A stretch of DNA of 64,000 nucleotides, from NCBI GenBank assembly GCA_949130495.1, contig OX422210.1:637198585-637262584 (forward strand), in the 5' to 3' direction. Positions 12,997 to 24,378 of this stretch are shown piece after piece; position 1 is the stretch's first letter; each line of letters begins with the position of its first letter. This stretch comes from Sambucus nigra (lineage: Eukaryota; Streptophyta; Magnoliopsida; Dipsacales; Adoxaceae). Made by a program: the position numbers and the translations under genes. The notes beneath the pieces were generated by a model. The model saw nothing but the letters and a program-made list of their open reading frames with translations. It made no database searches and was not told the origin of the DNA.

Positions 12997-13590
12997 GATC
13001 TCTTCTCATCTACATTCAGGTCGGTATAAATATGCCGAGAAATGATAGTGCATTCGCTATGTTCACAACGAATTGGTAGTCAAGATTCACTATGTTCACA
13101 CCGAAATAATTGAATCCATTCGGCATAAATATAACGAATCAGTGAAAATTCGGTATAAACATGACGAATGAAATCCTAGTTCAGAGTGCATTGATTCATT
13201 ATAAACATGACAAATCAATGCAGTTAATTCGTGTTATTTATACCGATTGAAGCCATAGTTTGAAAAAATGGATATACAATTCGTGGGGTTTATACCGATT
13301 GAAACCCTAATTCGTGTTACTTGCAACAATTTAAACATATCGTTCAATTGAAAAAATGGATACACAGTTTAGGGTTTGTTTTGATTTGAAAAAAAGCATA
13401 TAAGCAGTTTTGATTTCAATAATCAATCGGGTTATCCATTTCAATAGTTCAAACCTTGTGATGTTTGGAAGCAATCAAACAGTTCAGTAACCTTGTGATA
13501 TTCAGAAGCAATCGTTTGTTTGTGATGTTTGGAAGCTTTGGTTTTGGTGGTAATAATAAATTGTAATGTAGTCAATATATATATATATAT
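12338..13590. other. Subterminal region of composite MULE copy 1
   Basis: No gene. Repeats of ACATAAGTCATG/TTGTAAACAT (12,400-12,540) match the same motifs in inverse at 30,180-30,460 of copy 2. At 13,020-13,330 it has several diverged CATTCGCTATGTTCACA and CGGTATAAACATGACGAA motifs, related to the palindrome of the central array. A short TA run (13,575-13,592) precedes the break. Confidence 0.6.
12915..12993. repeat. (CA)n microsatellite
   Basis: About 39 CA units without interruption, upstream of the copy 1 PMD gene. It is absent at the matching place in copy 2. Confidence 0.97.
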
Positions 13591-13596
13591 ATAGTA

Positions 13597-13625
13597 CTAG
13601 TATGCAACCCGCGCTTATAATATTT
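13597..13625 (-). mobile_element. Possible Helitron 3' end (degenerate)
   Basis: The minus strand reads GCGGGTTGCATA followed by CTAG and T, the layout of a plant Helitron 3' end (GC-rich hairpin, short spacer, CTRR, target T). Only one half of the hairpin can be seen, so the call is weak. Homology to the MULE stops here, which supports an insertion border. Confidence 0.35.
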
Positions 13626-15310
13626 TGTAAAAATATATAAATAATTTTAAATAAAAAATCAACTTTAAAAACCGTTGTATACTAAGACTATTTATTAGGA
13701 AAAAGACATTATTATTTTAACTATATAATGGTGAAGAATCATTTGTATTATTTAAACCATAAGGTAACTCGTATGAGATGCATGGATGCATGATTTTAGG
13801 GCTTAGCAGTAGCATTGTTTGGACCAAAACCTCCATGGGTCGCGTGCTCCCATTTCTTGCACTGAATGACACAATGCCTTGTCTTGCCATATTTCCCAGA
13901 TCGCGTCTGGCTTGGACGTTGGCATAAATTCCCTTTGTCATGGCAAAATTTTATTTGGGGGAAGAGGCAAGAAAAATTTGACACGAAAAACTTGCTATAT
14001 TAAACAACTATATAATCCAAAAATATTTCATGACAAATTCATAAAGATTTGTCATTTGAGTGGAAGTGTAAAGCCTTACTGAATGCATAATGCTAAAGAC
14101 ACCACCTTTTTTTATTGTCCGACACCACAATGTTTAGAAGTGATTGTACATTGTGTTTTAAAAAGTAGTATTGTGGTAAAAAAATATTGTGCCCTTATCA
14201 TGATCCGTACAGAATAAATGAAAAGTTCAAAAAATTAAAGAAGCTACATTTAAGAAATTGTAACCTAAATGTGAAAATAATATGAAGGCCCAACTGATGT
14301 TGTAACACAAAGAGTTGCAGTTTATGTAGATTTTTTCACACTTTAAAAGAATAGGCCGACCAATTTTTTTTAAAAGAGACTCGAGAAATGTTTTCTTCGA
14401 AAAGTGTCATATAAGATTTTTATTTCTATTTGTTGAGTCATTTAACCAAACACTTACATGTCAAATATAAGGTAGACACCATTCTAAAATAATATTTTTT
14501 ACAACAAAACAAAACATATAAAATAAATTGACTCAAAATCACTAAAATTATATTATTATTCATTCACTTTAATATATTATACTTTGTGATAGACAAGAAG
14601 TATTAATCTTAGAATTTTAATTTTTTTAAGTCATAAAAAATATTCACAACAAAATAGAAAAATCTAATCTCAACTTTGAAGACACTATTAGAAACTGCCA
14701 CAATTACAATGTGTGTCAAAATAATTCAGCTCATGTCATTTGATTCAAGAAGGAAAATACATTAACCATATATAACAAATGTTTAATTACAAGAATTAAA
14801 AAAATTGTTGTCCTCCTCCATATCGACACCTTAACTCGAAACATGGGCATACAGAATTACTACTACACTTCCTCTTTTTTTTTTTTATTTAAAAAAGTGA
14901 ATAAAAAATTCTCTATTTTTGCAGAAATAATATTGATGATTTGCACCAACAGAAGATAAGTGATATAATTTATATGCGATAGAAAAGGAACACAAGATTA
15001 CCTATTTTCTTTAGTAACAGTCAGTGATGGTAAACAGTGATTTACAGAAAACAGTTGTAATTCATATGTGTAGTGGGAGTTTGCTTTGCCTGCAAAAAAG
15101 AGAGAATATATAGTTAGATAGATGAGTGTGGATCACGATGAGATATTGTAGAGGGAATCAATGATTTTTGATAGGAGAGAGACTGATAGTTAGTTTAAGA
15201 GGTAGATATAAGAGTAGGGGAAGTAAAAGGTCGTAGAAAAAAATAAAGATTAATGAATAGATGGATCAAGGATGAATAGAGAATTGGAACATTTATATCC
15301 TTTTGGAAAT
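13626..15310. other. AT-rich non-coding stretch, possible Helitron body
   Basis: No gene recognised. A minus-strand frame at 13,717-13,941 and another at 13,796-13,984 overlap a slightly more GC-rich patch (13,780-13,960) that could be a captured gene fragment, but I do not recognise it. The remainder is AT-rich with A/T homopolymers. Confidence 0.4.
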
Positions 15311-15339
15311 TGAAAGGTAATTAATTAAAGATGCCACTT

Positions 15340-16000
15340 GTCACTCTAAAATTTGTAGTAATGATTTCAGGCTATAATTTTAGATGTATACTAGCATATA
15401 CGATTAACTTAAAATGTTTGGCTGTTTCTACGGTTACTGTAAATGCTGGAATGACATTAACGTATCCAATATTATCTGACATTTCTAATTGGTCTATCCC
15501 AATAAGGCTTTTCTCAAAATCTTTTTGTCTTTCATCAATTGAACAACATAATATGTTGATATTATTTTGAGGTCTTTGTAATCCTTAGATTCTTTCTTGA
15601 AAGAGTCCAAAGGTTAGGAAGGTTGCACTTGATCTTAGCCATCCTAAGTAAAAAAACTTGAAGCTCAGTATAGGACTTGTCTAACACATGATTTCTATAA
15701 TGATAAATCATGTTATAATTAAGAGTCTTTGGTGTGGCTACTTCTTTAAATAAGTCTGTGTATCTAATTGCTGGAAGTTGTCCATTATGTATGGAATCTT
15801 CTACAATTTTCTAATCAACTTTACCCCATTCTTTCCATTGAAGAGGGTTGGTGAAATTTCTTTCTTTCCACCATGTTCTAATATTAGAGGATGAGTCTTT
15901 AAGTCTTTGGATCATAAAATTATTATGTCCAATGTTTGGGATAGGGCTAGCTATCTTACTAGTCTTATCTAATCGACCGTTGATAATCCTTCTAGCTAGG
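15340..16000 (-). pseudogene. Endogenous pararetrovirus fragment, movement-protein-like part
   Basis: The minus strand is open over long stretches: RRIINGRLDKTSK through WWKERNFTNPLQWKEWGK, then YTDLFKEVATPKTL, and after a frame change INILCCSIDERQKDFEKSL followed by YVNVIPAFTVTV. The D-x-R-x-x-x-F-x-x-SL-x-G arrangement followed by a hydrophobic stretch is that of caulimovirid (30K-type) movement proteins, which open plasmodesmata for viral spread. Stops and at least one frameshift break it. It is the downstream half of a sequence interrupted at 16,000 by an LTR element and resumes at 22,694. The family call is by eye and moderate; an LTR retroelement of an unfamiliar kind remains possible. 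Confidence 0.45.
15996..16000. repeat. Left target-site duplication of Athila-like element
   Basis: CTAGG here against CTTGG at 22,694-22,698: a 5-bp duplication with one mismatch, as expected for an old Ty3/gypsy insertion. Confidence 0.7.
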
Positions 16001-17472
16001 TGATTGAGGGTGAAAGGTAGTGAAGTGTCAGTAAGACAGTCGTTGTTTTCATTTCACCACATCAATATAAAAACCTAAATTATGACTACACTCTTTTAAG
16101 GGAGTACAACGGCCAGTCCGAGTATCGAAAATCCAAAGAGACTAGTTGCTAGAATTATATTGGTTTAATACTTCTCAATAAAAGTGTAAAAGATAATTGT
16201 TAACAAAAATAAAAGATAATCTAGGCGTGGATATTTAAACTAAGATTAATAAAAGCAGAATAAAAACTATAGGTCACGACTAATATCACTCACCTCGGTT
16301 TAATACGTATAAATGGTTACATGGGACTACGAATTTAGTAAGATTAAATCTCATTTCAATAGGTAATTAAATCTAGAGTTGTCACCCCCTAAATTCGTAT
16401 AAAGGCCTAGTATGATTTTGGCATCAACAAATACCCCAAAAGTTATACACACAAGGTCGTAAATATGGAGCATACATGATATACCCCATTAAATCTCCTA
16501 GACATAATAATAAGGATAACTCAATCAAATTAAATACTTAACTTCATCACCATAGCAAACCAACCCATTGAAACCAAGGTGAGTTCCATTAATCACAACC
16601 TAATTTAACTTAATTAGAAAGCATATTAAAAAGAATGTATTAATTGTAATAAATAAATGGAAGAAATAAATAAATAAAGTAAACCTAAATTAATCAAAGC
16701 AAGAAAAGGAAATAACAAAGCTTAAAGCAAGAAAATTCAACAATGGAAACTATATTAATGGAGAAGAAAGTAAATAGTAGCTTACAATACCCAAATAGCA
16801 CAAATCCTAGGAGAGAGAAGCTCCCACTCAAAATCCCCTCTTCTAACCAAAAATAACCTAAAAATACAAATTATACTTCAAATAAACAAACACCAACTTA
16901 TATATTAAGTTACAAATAAAATAAAAGCAAAAGAAATTAAAGAAAAAAAAGTGCTGGAAAACTGCTGTACCCGGTCGACCGGTCCAAGGGGGAAAAACCT
17001 AATGCTTTAGTACCAAGGCAAAATCACTTTCATCGGTCGAACGGTGGCCAGGGCCAGTCGACCGATCCTCTGTTTCTTTGTCTCTTTTGGTCCAACATGA
17101 GGGGAAAAAGGGTGCATACTGAATCAACCATATCTTCTTCGTCCAAACTCCAAATAACGTGCCATTCACGGCTACGCAAAGCTAAATCAATGAACTATGA
17201 TTTCGTGAAACCCACTAAGCTGAATATGAAGTGTGAAATATCTAAAATACCCTTGAAGTAACGTTCGACGATGAAACTTCTCCGAAATGCAACCAATCCA
17301 CACTTTAAGTATTCCAATACCTATAAAAACTCAATTAACCCCTGCAAGGCATATACACATATATAATAGAGTTTGTATGGTTAACGAGCATAAATATAGA
17401 CATAAAGAACATAAAAAGTGATAGAGTACATAGATATAACGGGCGCGAGTATGCAATATTCGTGACATATCA
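16001..17472 (-). repeat. 3' LTR of Athila-like element
   Basis: Begins TGATTGAGGG and ends GACATATCA on the plus strand, aligned over its length with 21,278-22,693. It includes the GGTCGACCGG-type palindromes at about 16,973-17,070. Confidence 0.88.
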
Positions 17473-19640
17473 CACCCCTAACTTAGACATTTCTAGTCCC
17501 TAGTTATGAAACAAATAAAACCAGTCCAGAGAAGGCGGTACAAAAAGTATATATCCATACACACTATAAATGTCACTTTCTTAGGGAACACAGATGCATT
17601 TAGCGTATGCAATAAGCCGTTAAACCCTTAGGTTACCCGAGTGGACGAGTGTCGTCTCGTGAGGGTTTTTTGGGATGAAAACAACAAACATCAGATGGTT
17701 TCCTCAAAATATATGCCCAATCACATGTGCCAAGCCCAACAATAACGAAAAAGATTTCAAACACATTATGTGCAAGGTGAATGGATTCACACAAAAAGTT
17801 TGTAGTTATTAACATTATAGAATGAACTTCATAGAATTGAAACCTTAAAATGTGTGTGTGTAGAGGGGTGGGGGGGTGGGGGTGGGGGTGGAGCGAGCAC
17901 ATGCAAAGTATGATTTGGCAAAAACTTATATAAACCAGATAATAAACATTAAAGCGTGCATATATGTCAATCGTCGCTAGATATTACACTCAACAAATGA
18001 AATCACTATGAAAGGGAGGTAATACACAGGACATGCGGGCATAAAGAGTAAATGTAAATGGAAATTAGGCCGCACACATGTCACTAATGAAGGACGTTAT
18101 ATAAAAATGAAAAACATGCAATCTCAATGAAAGATACCATCTTTAAAGGAGGCAAAAAATATTTTCACAGATTATCAAAACTATATATACTTTTGAATTG
18201 AATCACCCTAGGATCACATAGGACTTTATAGGGTTGTAATGTAGGTTAGGCTCCGGTTATGAAATGAAAGGACTATGTGCGGATTTTAAAGTGTTCAAAG
18301 ATGCACAATCTGGATAATGGAAAATGCGAGCAATTACAAAATTGGAATATGATTTCCATAACTAGCATTGAATATAACAATGGAGAGAGTAAACAAAGCT
18401 TATTGAATACTATACACAACATATACAAAATTTTCTCTTTATTTTTTTCTTTTCTTCTTTTTCTCACGTTTTCTTTTCTTTTATTTTGTTTTCTACTTTC
18501 CATTTTCTTTTTCTCTTCTTTACTTTTCTCACTCTCACATGCTTAATTAAAACCACATAACGCGAACATCATTTAATCCCAAGTATCATTCCAAACAAAG
18601 GTAGGAAAGGTGATATATATGGCTTATAACTCCAATGTGGAGTTGGTTATGGAATTTGGGGTTATGAAATGAAAGGCTATATTTAGGCTCAAAGGAGTTG
18701 ACGAGGGAAAACATTTAAGGTGATGTCAAGGTCAATATGGATGATATAACAAATATGACTTATGATCATTTCCTAAAGTTTACGCAATTCTCGAGTCAAA
18801 ACAAACTTTGAAAATCATGCTCAAGTAACACATTTCATAAATGAACTCAATTAATGAACGATCAAATGAAAGAATAGTGAGATTATTGATGAGTTTAACG
18901 TTTTAATGCTGAAAAAGAAGTGTATAACACTCACAAACGAAGAAAATTCCAAAACTCACTAGGTGTAAGTATATACAATGAAATAAAAGATTATCGAGTT
19001 ATAAAAATCTTAAACCAAATCAATAAAGCGAGAAAAGTGCATGTGCTCATGGAATTAAAGTTTAATTCATGAATTTGTTTATAATATCAATAATTAAGGA
19101 CTAAAGTCTAATAACTTCTAAAATCGAGGGCATGCATCTTTGAGTTGTCTATTAGATCAGGCATTTATTGAAATTTATTATTGGAAACAAAGGCAAAATG
19201 CCCAACAAAGGAGAAAAAAGAAAGAAAATCTTTTTGAAAATTTTAACTTTTTACAATAAAAGCATGCTTGGAAATAATATATAATCAAATCAAAGACACT
19301 ACCAATTAATGGATAGAATATCCTACACCCCCCACTTAAAACCTGACAATGTCCTCAATGTGCATTAAGAACCAAGCTAAAGAGCAAAAAATAGTGATAT
19401 TACCCACAATGGAGCGATCTCGAGAAAGTACAAGTCCAATGATTCTACAAAACATGTTAGTACCAAGCGTAGAAAAAAATAAATAACAAAAACTTAACTA
19501 AATACACTAGACAATAAGTAAGAATAAAAAAAATAAGGAAAATAAAAACTAACTATTTACAACCTACAATTTTAACCTCTAACTAACTATACACTAGAAG
19601 TTGGAATTTTTGACCCAAAATACGATTTGACTTTGGAGGA
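17473..19640. other. Interior of Athila-like element, non-coding
   Basis: No convincing reading frame. Contains a CT-rich run (18,430-18,530) and a G-rich run (17,865-17,891). A purine tract lies just after 17,472 on the minus strand. Confidence 0.5.
17865..17891 (+). repeat. G-quadruplex-forming tract
   Basis: Four or more runs of three to seven G separated by single T residues on the plus strand, preceded by TG repeats. It fits the G3+N1-7 pattern. It is antisense to the element, about 390 bp inside the 3' LTR. Confidence 0.8.
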
Positions 19641-19743
19641 TCAATGGGGGATCGTCCTTTTCATGCACACCTTCCAAAAAATAGGAATTTCGTTCACACA
19701 ATGTAAGGCATGTGTAAGTCGGAAGAAATGAACCATCATCGAT

Positions 19744-20274
19744 TTAAATTTTTCGAGGGATGATGGGGGATTTGGATAAAATGGGTGACAAGTGCACATG
19801 GGGACCAAAACAAACAAATTTTTCTCCCAAATATTTTGCAATTGGAATGGGAGGTGGCAGACATGGAGGCAAAAATGCCTTCATGGAAAGCAATTTGAGT
19901 AAGTAATCCTCATCGGTCAAAGGGTTAAACGTTTTAAAGTTCGGTACCGATTCATCGGGTACTTGTATCAGTTTGACAATATAGAATAAAGATGAGGACG
20001 GAAGAAATTCAAACTCAAGAGACGAGTCATCATCGCTTAAAGATTGAGTTTCAAAGGAAATAAGATCATTTTCAATGAAATATTCTTCTTTAGGGACCAA
20101 AGAAGAAATCATTTCATTGCAAATGAATACTACGTCCATTTCTTCCTCAATTTCATTCTCTAAAATACCATGAGCCAAGTCAGGCATGGTTTGTTCCAAT
20201 GTAGGCAGAAAATTTGGGGTGACAATTTTAGAAATGACAGGAAAACATGACACGGAACGACACAAAATTGACAC
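19744..20274 (-). CDS. Unknown acidic ORF inside the Athila-like element
   Basis: A 176-residue frame, rich in Glu, Asp and Ser (IENEIEEEMD, SDDDSSLEFEFLPSS) followed by a Pro-rich segment (FLPPCLPPPIPIAKYLGEK) and a second frame (19,641-19,841) overlapping its end. I do not recognise a domain. The position between PBS and 3' LTR would fit a relic of gag or of the extra ORF of Athila elements. The first residues lie in the TGTCGTG-rich insertion that begins near 20,250, so the real start may be lost. Confidence 0.35.
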   Translation of the reverse strand: MSILCRSVSCFPVISKIVTPNFLPTLEQTMPDLAHGILENEIEEEMDVVFICNEMISSLVPKEEYFIENDLISFETQSLSDDDSSLEFEFLPSSSLFYIVKLIQVPDESVPNFKTFNPLTDEDYLLKLLSMKAFLPPCLPPPIPIAKYLGEKFVCFGPHVHLSPILSKSPIIPRKI

Positions 20275-20595
20275 GATATTTTATGTTGATGTCGTATATT
20301 TTTGACACAAAGTCGCGTCGTGTAATGTCGTTTTCGTGTCAAAATTATGAGTTGTGTTAGTCGTGTTAATCGTGTTTTTATTCTGATTATGGTGTCTATT
20401 TATGTTCAATTTAGCGTGAAATTTTAAGAAATTCTGTTATTCGTTTCGTGTTATGTCATTTTTATTTGGGTCGTGTTCGTGTCAACTAAAAAAAGCACGA
20501 ATTCATGTCGTGTTCATGTCTGAAAAATCCTTGTCGTGTCGTGTCGTGTTACCCGAAACACAACCCAATTACACGAATTTCACCCCTACACAAAA
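20250..20595. repeat. GTGTCGTG-rich insertion
   Basis: Dense GTCGTGT/ACACGAC words, with GTCGTGTCGTGTCGTGTT near 20,535, differ sharply from the surrounding interior. A similar, weaker stretch is at about 44,040-44,230. Probably a short non-autonomous insertion; I could not define its ends. Confidence 0.5.
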
Positions 20596-20639
20596 TCCTC
20601 ATTTAGTTCAAAACATTCATCGACTTCAAAAGTCTTGAA

Positions 20640-21256
20640 AGAAAAATCGTCATCAGATTTAAATAATAAATCCAACTCGTGCTCCCAATAATGATTTTCT
20701 TCTCGATAACGATTTTCAAAATTTTCATTTTCAAGAAGGCGCGCAACCCTCACCTAAAGTCATAGGCGGAGGCGCAGATTCTTACAAATGAGGACTTTGA
20801 AGATCATCCTTGAGACTACTATCAAAATCATTAACATAAGAATTTTGAAAGCAATTTCAATTCGTTTCAAAATTATTATCATAAGGATTTTGAGGCCCAA
20901 TATTGAAATAATCATTCTCAAAATTCCTGTAATCCATAACTTAACTTTGGTAATACTCTTCCAAAGACATTTTAGATGTTTCAATTTTTTGGGTTTGTAA
21001 GTATTGACCAAAATTCATAGGTGTAGGGGGATTTTGAGAATTATAATTACGATTACCGCAAAAATTGGAATAAGACATGCTTACCCCGAAGAAGGCTCGA
21101 GATGGAAAATTTCACAAAGTGATGTGCGTCCGATAAATTCAAGCGTTTCTTGGCGCTCAAATGTAGAAGTCCTACAAAAATTGTTAACAAAGAATACAAA
21201 TAGAAAGAAAAAAATAATATGAAATACTAAATCAATTAAATTCTAAAACAACCAAT
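20640..21256 (-). pseudogene. Degraded Asn/Tyr/Pro-rich gag-like relic
   Basis: Starting near 21,081 on the minus strand a frame reads MSYSNFCGNRNYNSQNPPTP, then SLEEYYQS, and after stops DYRNFENDYFNIGPQNPYDNN. The Asn/Gln/Tyr-rich composition next to the primer binding site is common in gag-like leaders of non-autonomous Athila derivatives, but there is no diagnostic motif. Confidence 0.3.
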
Positions 21257-21274
21257 TCCCCGGCAACGACACCA
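21257..21274 (-). promoter_or_regulatory. Primer binding site, tRNA-Asp type
   Basis: The minus strand reads TGGTGTCGTTGCCGGGGA, three bases downstream of the 5' LTR. It differs at two positions from TGGCGCCGTTGCCGGGGA, the complement of plant tRNA-Asp 3' ends. Both changes are C to T, consistent with decay of methylated cytosines. Confidence 0.8.
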
Positions 21275-21277
21275 TTT

Positions 21278-22693
21278 TGATTGAGGGTGAAAGGTAGCTC
21301 AGTGTCAGTACGCCAGTCGTTGTTTTCGTTTCACCGCCTCAATACAAAAATCTAAACTATGACTACACTCTTTTAAGGGAGTACAACGGCTAGTCTGGGT
21401 ATCAAAAATCTACAGAGACTAGTTGCTAGAATTATATTGGGTTAATACATCTCAATAAAAGTATAAAAGACAAATGTTAACAAAAATAAAAGATAATCTA
21501 GGAGTGGGTATTTAAACTAAGATTAATAAAAGAGGAATAAAAACTATAAGTTGAGACTAATATCCCTTACCTCGGTTTAATACGTATAAATGGTTACATG
21601 GGACTACGAATTTAGTAAGATTGAATCTCATTTCAATAAGTAATTAAATCCAGAGTTGTCACCCCCTAAATTCACATAAAGGCCTACTATGATTTTGGTG
21701 TCAATAAATACCCCAGCAATTACACACGCAAGGTCTTAAATATGGAGCATACATGATATACTCCGTTAAATATCCTAGGCGTAATAATAAGGACAACCCA
21801 ATTGAATTAAATACATAAACTCCATCACCATAGCAAAGCGACCCATTGAAACTATGGTGAGTTTCATTAATCACAACCTAATTTAACTTAATTAAAAAAC
21901 ATGTATTAATTGTAAGAAATAAATGGAAGCAATAAAGAAATCAAGTAAACCTAAATTAATCAAAGCAAGAAAAGGAAATAACAAAGCTTAAAGCAAGAAG
22001 ATACAACAATGGAAACTATGCTAATGGAGAAAAAAGTGAATAGTAGCTTACAATACCCAAATGGCACAAACCCTAGGAGATACAAATTATCCTTCAAATA
22101 AACAAAAAAACCGCTTTATATATTAAGTTACAAATAAAATAAAAGCAAAAGAAATTAAGGAAAGAAAAAGCGCTGGAAAATTATTGTACCCGGTCAACCG
22201 CAGGTGGGGACCCGATCAACCGGTCTAAGGGGAAAAAACCTACTGCTTTTGTACCAAGGCAAAATCACTTTCACCGGTCGACCGGTCCTTTGTTTCTACA
22301 TCTCCTTTGGTCCAACATGAGTGGAAAAGAGGTGCATACAGAATCAGACATATCTTCTTCGTTCGAACTCCAAATGACGTGTCACTCACGGCCACGCAAA
22401 GCTAACTCGACGATCTACGCTTCTATGCAAACCAACTGAGACGCAGATGAAGTGTTAACTGTTTAAAATGCCCTTTAAGTAGCATCCAATGATGAAACTT
22501 CTCCGAAATTCCACCAATCCTCACTTTAAGCGTTCCAATACCTACAAAAACTCAATTAACCCCTGAAAAGCATATAAGCATACATAATAGAAGTTGTCTG
22601 GTTAACGAGAATAAATATAGTCATAAAGAACACAAAAAATTCTAGAATGCATAAAGATAACATGCACGAGTATGCAATATTCATGACGTATCA
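21278..22693 (-). repeat. 5' LTR of Athila-like element
   Basis: Aligned with 16,001-17,472; starts TGATTGAGGG and ends GACGTATCA. It lacks about 80 bp near 22,080 compared with the other LTR. Many substitutions separate the pair, so the insertion is old. Confidence 0.88.
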
Positions 22694-24045
22694 CTTGGTT
22701 TTTCTTTCCTTAGTTTTCGTATAAGGGGATTGTCTAAATTTACAGGTGATCACCTGTTTTTGTTCAAGTCTTTTTTCAATTCTTTATAAAGAGTTTGAAT
22801 AATCCTTTTGTCGTTTTATATGACAAATGATTTCTTATTTAAAGATCTTATTTTCTCTTCTTGTATTTCATAAATATCTTCATTTTTCTTAGGAAGAGAT
22901 TTAGCAACTTTTACAATATTGTCTTTTATTTCAATATCTTTTCTTGTTGTTGCACATATTCTTGTGTCATTCTAGCTTCTATAGATCCTACATATTTTTC
23001 TATTTTATCTAACCGTGTTAGAATAAATGGAGAGTCTAATTCTGATTGGGAAGGCTTATTATATATAAACTTAATTCCCTTTGTAATTTCTTTATATTTT
23101 TCTTCTGCTTGGACTATATTCAGTCTAACTTCATTTACAATACTATCCATTCTGGATAGGTTATGGCTTTCCGTATTGTTAATATAATTGGTTAAATTTT
23201 GTTGAAATTTAACAAAGTTTATATCGAAGGTAGTTAACCCTTTTGTCTTAGCTTTTAAATGTAATTTTAAGTCTTTAACAAAGCTACTATTATAATCTTG
23301 TGTGGCAACTATAGATGCTGAGATTAAATATAATCTCTCTAGTATAAGTCTTGATGCTATATTAGCATTTACAATCTTATTTTCATTTATCCGGTAGTGA
23401 AATATTTTATCACTTATCTTTTCTAAAATTCTTTGGTAAAAATCTGCCAAAGTTTGAATCGAGAGGTTTCCAGGTACCTCATTCCAGTCTGACTTAACTA
23501 TTTCCATTGGGTAGATAATTGTCTAAACTTGAAATGAGTTTTGCTTGTTCTTTGATGAGTTTGACTAACTCACTTTCTTGGTTCTATGTTAGAATTTTAA
23601 GTTATGAAATTTTCTTATTAAGGACTTCTATGTGATTAGTCTTAGTATTTATATCTTGTAATACTTGTACAAGGTCTATGGGGAATTAGTTGTCTATTTC
23701 TTGTATTTCTTTTGAGATATTTTTGATCTCTCTTTCTAGAGATTTGAAGTTTGTGGATAACTATCTTAAAATAAGGAGGATACACTTATTTTGCTCTAGT
23801 ATGCTATTGATAGCACTAGCAGTAACTTGCCTGCTGTCTGCGTGTTTGGCTGGGATGTGTTCAACGTGTGAACAACCGTCTATGTGTGTAGTTAAACAAC
23901 CTTCTAGGTTTAAATCAGTTACACGACTTGTAGTCTGGATGGGTCCAAAAATATCTTTGTAAATGCGTGGGACAAATTCCAAGGACATTAAAGTCTTTTA
24001 CTAATGTAGGTCAGAAAGGAGCGTCTTGGCTCTGATACTAGATTT
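22694..24045 (-). pseudogene. Endogenous pararetrovirus fragment, 5' part
   Basis: On the minus strand a TAGTATCAGAGCCAAG site at about 24,025-24,040 resembles the initiator tRNA-Met primer site used by plant pararetroviruses and copia elements. It is followed by a frame beginning MSLEFVPRIYKDIFGP at 23,988 (75 aa, then a stop) and by a longer frame at 23,507-22,926 (193 aa, Lys- and Ile-rich, predicted helical, no recognised domain). A further frame reads KDNIVKVAKSLPKKNEDIYEIQ up to the LTR insertion at 22,693, and the sequence continues at 16,000. Stops and frameshifts mark it as inactive. The assignment rests mainly on the movement-protein-like segment downstream; the order of parts is only partly known. 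Confidence 0.45.
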
Positions 24046-24283
24046 TGAATTCGGTCGAAATTTGGTAGGCTTTCTCTTTCTAAAGCTAAAGATTATGATA
24101 CCAACTTTGGGTTTCACTTATCTTCTAATCTTTTTGTTGTCTAAAATATTTATTACAATTATAGTATTAAATTTTACTATAAGACAAGAGGGGATCACTA
24201 TGGGAAATTAACAAAATTGACTTTGGGACTATGAGGGAACCACGTTGGGAAAACGACAAAAGTCCGTTGAGTCTGTTCTAGAT

Positions 24284-24378
<95 letters not shown>

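Larger units (their letters stand above)
5640..13590 (+). mobile_element. Composite MULE copy 1 (transposase-OTU plus PMD)
   Basis: This block is homologous, in inverted orientation, to 29.2-37.6 kb. Order: transposase-OTU gene (+), GAAATGAAGT-type minisatellite, palindrome-bearing tandem array, PMD gene (-), subterminal AT-rich sequence with CGCTATGTTCA-type motifs and a long CA repeat. The two genes converge on the array. Homology to copy 2 begins at about 5,640 and is lost near 13,590, where a Helitron-like end starts. The roughly 230-bp terminal repeats seen at copy 2 were not found here, so both ends appear lost. Orientation is given for the transposase. Confidence 0.7.
16001..22693 (-). 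mobile_element. Athila-like non-autonomous LTR retrotransposon, complete
   Basis: Two direct repeats of 1,472 and 1,416 bp bound a 3.8-kb interior. On the minus strand the LTRs run TGATA...CCTCAATCA. The primer binding site next to the right (5') LTR is TGGTGTCGTTGCCGGGGA, two changes from the complement of the plant tRNA-Asp 3' end used by Athila elements. A GTTAGGGGTG purine tract precedes the left (3') LTR. Flanks carry a 5-bp duplication with one mismatch. I see no reverse transcriptase, RNase H or integrase, so it would depend on another element's enzymes. It is inserted in the pararetrovirus-like sequence. Confidence 0.85.

Noticed and set aside
18277..18546. Plus-strand frame ending in Phe/Leu-rich sequence
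   Set aside because: It comes from a CT-rich simple repeat in the Athila-like interior.
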